Part shown: positions 7,517 to 9,627 of the stretch, one piece after another
How the letters are laid out: every line of letters begins with the position of its first letter
How positions within the stretch are numbered: position 1 is the first letter of the stretch
Source of the DNA: JBKQWK01 sp052139595
GTDB taxonomy: Bacteria; Actinomycetota; Thermoleophilia; UBA2241
Length of the DNA stretch: 9,627 nt
Assembly (NCBI GenBank): GCA_052139595.1
Contig: JBKQWK010000235.1
Coordinates: 1 to 9,627, forward strand
Reading direction: 5' to 3'
Made by a program: the position numbers and the translations under genes
The notes under the pieces: model-generated
What the model saw: only the letters and a program-made list of their open reading frames with translations
The model's database searches: none
What the model was told of the DNA's origin: nothing

Positions 7517-8039
7517 CGTTATCGGCTTTCTGCCGGTCAGAGAACGCGGCTGCGTCAGGGGCGTCGGCGGGCGGGCGAACCACGGCGGCAGAGTCGGCAA
7601 CCGCCGCGACGTCGCTGACGCGCTCGTGGTCGACCGTCACGACGGTCGCCCCGCCCGTGACCCCGGCCTGACTGTCCCCCGGTACGGCGCCAGTCGGTCT
7701 AGGCGAACCATCTGGCTCCGTGGCACCGCCCGGTTTGGCTGCGCCGCCGGGCTTGCGCGGCCCACCGGCCGTGAACATGTCGAGCATGCGCTCGGTGACA
7801 GCGTAGCCGCCAACCGCATTCGCTGTTCCCAGCAGCACGGCAACGAACCCGATGATGCGTTGCGACGTGGTGTGGGCACTGCCCAGCGCCACCAAGGCGC
7901 CAACAACAACCACGCCGTGGACGAAGTTCGAGCCCGACATCAGCGGTGTATGCAGAATTGCCGGCACACGACCGATGACCTCATAGCCGGTAAAGGCGGC
8001 CAGCATAAAGATGAACAGGGCCGCATAGCCGGTGATCAT
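7509..8039 (-). CDS. pntAB: Proton-translocating NAD(P) transhydrogenase, alpha-2 membrane subunit with long C-terminal tail
   Basis: The small membrane subunit that joins PntAA to PntB in three-gene transhydrogenases. Residues 1-90 hold the usual domain: three hydrophobic helices (about 4-19, 39-56, 62-82), the motif ILHTPLMSGSN (28-38), and H41 in helix 2. Family members usually end around 95-110 residues, but this one has 176. Residues 91-176 form a low-complexity, hydrophilic Gly/Pro/Ala/Asp-rich tail with a short repeat (KPGGAA, KPGGAT) and no recognisable domain, predicted disordered and cytosolic. The frame stays open through the tail and ends at TGA (7509-7511), inside the pntB start region, which argues the tail is translated. 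The start overlaps the pntAA stop as ATGA (8036-8039). H41 matches the position of the alpha-2 histidine that I recall being assigned to the proton channel in Thermus thermophilus. Confidence 0.92.
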   Translation of the reverse strand: MITGYAALFIFMLAAFTGYEVIGRVPAILHTPLMSGSNFVHGVVVVGALVALGSAHTTSQRIIGFVAVLLGTANAVGGYAVTERMLDMFTAGGPRKPGGAAKPGGATEPDGSPRPTGAVPGDSQAGVTGGATVVTVDHERVSDVAAVADSAAVVRPPADAPDAAAFSDRQKADNDA

Positions 8040-9196
8040 GCGCCACCGCCTTCGACCGCCACCCGCGTCGGCGCATGACAGATCGCGCCGGCGCGGGTGA
8101 GCAAGGTGCCGGCCACGACAACGTCCTCCCAGTCGGGAGCAAAAGCACCGTCTTTGATAAGCGGCGTGAGAAAGTTGAGCAGGTTGCGGGCGTACTGATC
8201 GCTGGCGTGAATGGGCAGCATCGCCGGCACATTCCGCGGCCCGTAGATGTTGACTGCTCCATGCATGATGTGTCGGCCGGGCTGAGTGAGTTCACAGTTG
8301 CCGCCACTCTCAGCCGCCAAGTCGACGACCACGGCCCCACATTTCATGCGTTCGACCATGGCCCGTGTCACCAACGTTGGCGCCGGCCGGCCGGGAATGG
8401 AAGCAGTCGTGATCACCGCGTCGGCGTCGGCAACATGGCGAGCGATCATCGCTGTCACCTGCGCCTGCTCATCGGCCGTCAATTCGCGGGCGTAGCCGCC
8501 TTCAGTCTCCGCATCGAAGGGCATGTCGAGAAACCGGCCCCCGAGCGACATGACCTGTTCGCGGGTGACACTGCGCACATCGTACGCTTCGACCACGGCG
8601 CCAAGACGACGCACTGTGGCAATCGCCTGCAATCCGGCCACACCGACACCGAGGACCAGTACTCTCGCCGGGCGAATCGTGCCGGCCGGCGTCGTCAGCA
8701 TGGGAAAGAAACGCGTGCTCAGATCGGCAGCCAGAATAGCGGCTTTGTAGCCAGCCACGGACGCCTGACTGGTGAGTACGTCCATACTCTGGGCGCGCGA
8801 AATCCGCGGCAGCAGCTCCATGGCAAAAGCAGTAATGCCGCGATCACGCAGAGCCTGCACACGGCCAGGGTCGGCCGAAGGTGCCAGCAGGCCGATCAGG
8901 ACGGCACCTTCTTTCATCTGCGCTATCTCGTCCAGATCCGGAGGCTGTACCTTGAAGACGATATCCGCACCCAAAGCACCCGCCGCGTCAACGAAAATCG
9001 CGCCGGGGAACTCTTCGTCGGGCAGACAGGTGCCGACAAACTCACCGTCCGGCAGGGCGCACCCTCCCTCACCGGCCCCGTGTTCGAGCAGCACATCGAG
9101 ACCGAGAGCGGCGAGCTTGGTGGCCACGAATGGAACAAGCGCCACGCGTGTCTCGCCGGCCATCGTCTCTTTGGGCACACCAACACTCAACGCCAT
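8036..9196 (-). CDS. pntAA: NAD(P) transhydrogenase, alpha-1 NAD(H)-binding subunit
   Basis: The soluble NAD(H)-binding domain I subunit, 386 residues, peripheral on the cytoplasmic face. Visible: the N-terminal VGVPKET..GETRVALVP (5-22), the RQD loop RISRAQSMDVLTSQASVAGY (131-150; R131, Q136, D139), the Rossmann loop GVGVAGLQA (183-191), AYDVR (204-208, acidic residue selecting NAD over NADP), the mobile-loop GGYA (233-236), and VVDLAAESGGNCE (290-302). It ends before any membrane segment, so the alpha subunit is split in two genes. AGGAG (9207-9211) lies 10 bases before the ATG. Odd: residues 48-57 and 58-67 (LPDGEFVGTC and LPDEEFPGAI) look like a diverged 10-residue tandem duplication, in a loop that is shorter in the homologues I remember. 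It is the first gene of the pnt cluster; alanine dehydrogenase is related but lacks the partner genes seen here. Confidence 0.95.
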   Translation of the reverse strand: MALSVGVPKETMAGETRVALVPFVATKLAALGLDVLLEHGAGEGGCALPDGEFVGTCLPDEEFPGAIFVDAAGALGADIVFKVQPPDLDEIAQMKEGAVLIGLLAPSADPGRVQALRDRGITAFAMELLPRISRAQSMDVLTSQASVAGYKAAILAADLSTRFFPMLTTPAGTIRPARVLVLGVGVAGLQAIATVRRLGAVVEAYDVRSVTREQVMSLGGRFLDMPFDAETEGGYARELTADEQAQVTAMIARHVADADAVITTASIPGRPAPTLVTRAMVERMKCGAVVVDLAAESGGNCELTQPGRHIMHGAVNIYGPRNVPAMLPIHASDQYARNLLNFLTPLIKDGAFAPDWEDVVVAGTLLTRAGAICHAPTRVAVEGGGA

Positions 9197-9256
9197 TGAC
9201 CGCTCACTCCTCTGTCGCTACAGCGTCCCCGGCGCCTAACCCGTCCGACGCCTCAT

Positions 9257-9286
9257 CGAGGAAAACTCACCACGCCGCACTCCTCG
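9257..9286 (-). promoter_or_regulatory. Inverted repeat in the pntAA leader
   Basis: The arms cgagga (9257-9262) and tcctcg (9281-9286) are reverse complements around an 18-base loop. On the minus strand the first arm contains an AGGAG-like sequence. It lies about 60 bases before the pntAA start. It could form an mRNA hairpin; a 6-bp stem is weak evidence. Confidence 0.3.
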
Positions 9287-9314
9287 TTAACAACCGCTCG
9301 GCCAAAAAGCCGGA

Positions 9315-9354
9315 GGTCTGACCCGCCTAAGCAGGAACAACCAGGTCTCTGACC
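9315..9354. promoter_or_regulatory. Pair of GGTC-n-GACC palindromes, candidate operator
   Basis: ggtctgacc (9315-9323) and ggtctctgacc (9344-9354) are two palindromes with the same half-site (ggtc/gacc) and spacers of 1 and 3 bases. Their centres are 30 bases apart, about three helical turns. A third copy, ggtccgacc, lies at 9487-9495. The placement upstream of pntAA fits regulator binding, but GGTCGACC also occurs inside genes here, so chance is possible. Confidence 0.3.
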
Positions 9355-9435
9355 TTCTTCGTTGTCAGTCTCAGCCGGCAAATACCCACGGCCGGCCGTT
9401 CTCATGCCACAGCTCCCGTCGTCCGATCACTATCC

Positions 9436-9483
9436 GGATTCGAGACGCGGCGGACACTGCGGATCACAGACCGCCGCGAATCC
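9436..9483 (-). terminator. Long hairpin after the end of the upstream reading frame
   Basis: The inner arms cgcggcgg (9446-9453) and ccgccgcg (9471-9478) pair perfectly around 17 bases. Beyond a 5-base bulge (9441-9445) the stem continues with ggatt (9436-9440) and aatcc (9479-9483), 13 bp in all. On the minus strand it begins about 25 bases after the TGA at 9508-9510, where a terminator of the upstream gene would be. It has no T-run. Confidence 0.5.
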
Positions 9484-9507
9484 AGCGGTCCGACCTGCAG
9501 CCGGTAG

Positions 9508-9627
9508 TCAGGCGGCGACCGTCTTGGCGCGCTCGGCGAGCGCGCCCGCAACGGCCGCCGCCAGCGCCGGCGGCAAACGGCCCAATCTCCGGCGATCAAG
9601 GGGAGTCTGTTTTTGCTTCTGCTCTGA
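9508..9627 (-). CDS. Possible C-terminal end of an unrecognised gene (39 residues, cut by window edge)
   Basis: Reading the minus strand from the right edge gives an open frame of 39 codons ending in TGA (9508-9510). It contains QTPLDRRRLGRLPPALAAAV and ends AERAKTVAA, a plausible amphipathic, alanine-rich C-terminus. Third positions are G/C-rich towards the end, as in the neighbours. A strong hairpin follows the stop, as expected behind a gene. I do not recognise the protein, and an open frame of this length can arise by chance at this base composition. Confidence 0.38.
   Translation of the reverse strand, partial: SEQKQKQTPLDRRRLGRLPPALAAAVAGALAERAKTVAA

Larger units (their letters stand above)
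9197..9507. other. Non-coding leader upstream of pntAA
   Basis: These 311 bases contain no convincing gene. They hold inverted repeats and short palindromes, listed separately. I looked on the minus strand for a -35/-10 promoter pair and found none I would defend, although a promoter for pntAA is expected here. Confidence 0.6.

Noticed and set aside
7517..7600. Longer pntB form starting at 7600
   Set aside because: The extra 28 residues are Pro/Arg-rich, have no family counterpart and lie wholly within pntAB; the ATG at 7516 matches the usual PntB N-terminus.
8075..9199. Plus-strand open frame of 374 codons opposite pntAA
   Set aside because: Shadow of pntAA; the translation is rich in His, Arg and Gly with no coherent domain.
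9301..9316. Small hairpin with a T-run (minus strand CCGGC-TTTTT-GGCCG) as a terminator
   Set aside because: The stem is only 4-6 bp with a bulge and the T-run is in the loop, not after the stem.
9402..9599. Minus-strand 65-codon frame in the pntAA leader
   Set aside because: The translation is Arg/Ser/Pro-rich as in non-coding frames of high-G+C DNA, and it overlaps the hairpin region and the more plausible frame ending at 9508.
1..9627. CRISPR arrays, insertion sequences, tRNA or rRNA genes
   Set aside because: I saw no repeat-spacer structure, transposase frames or RNA gene sequences; the window is compact metabolic operon.

Overview
The window is a high-G+C bacterial segment in which every recognisable gene lies on the minus strand. 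It reads, in transcription order from right to left: pntAA, pntAB, pntB, a small cupin, tkt, tal, pgi, gnd. The organism is probably a high-G+C Actinomycetota (Thermoleophilia or Rubrobacter-like) or Chloroflexota. This is inferred from the long mycobacterial-type transaldolase, a PGI of the type found fused to transaldolase in some bacteria, the short YqeC-like 6-phosphogluconate dehydrogenase, the three-gene transhydrogenase and AGGAG-type ribosome binding sites. No gene here fixes the taxon.

Right part (9627 to 6134): a possible C-terminal end of an unrecognised gene (9508-9627) is followed by a roughly 310-base leader holding inverted repeats. Then comes the three-subunit proton-translocating NAD(P) transhydrogenase. 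pntAA and pntAB overlap by ATGA, and pntAB and pntB overlap by 8 bases. PntAB carries an unusual Gly/Pro/Ala-rich C-terminal tail of about 86 residues.

Middle (6133 to 5626): a 114-residue single-domain cupin of unknown function is followed at once by a 9-bp perfect hairpin, then by a 14-bp tandem duplication just in front of the transketolase ribosome binding site.

Left part (5625 to 1): the non-oxidative pentose phosphate enzymes transketolase and transaldolase, then glucose-6-phosphate isomerase (ATGA overlap with tal), then the first 225 codons of 6-phosphogluconate dehydrogenase running off the left edge.

Together the genes form an NADPH and sugar-phosphate module. Gnd makes NAD(P)H and ribulose-5-phosphate, Tkt and Tal recycle pentose phosphates to hexose phosphates, Pgi returns fructose-6-phosphate to glucose-6-phosphate, and PntAB-PntB uses proton motive force to convert NADH to NADPH. 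Glucose-6-phosphate dehydrogenase is not in the window.

The gene set is ordinary metabolism and I see no clear new system. The most striking point is in the transketolase: the near-universal catalytic glutamate that activates thiamine diphosphate is a valine (V416), with every other cofactor and substrate motif I checked intact. Other points worth a look are the PntAB tail, a tandem-repeat insertion in PntAA, and the palindromes upstream of pntAA.
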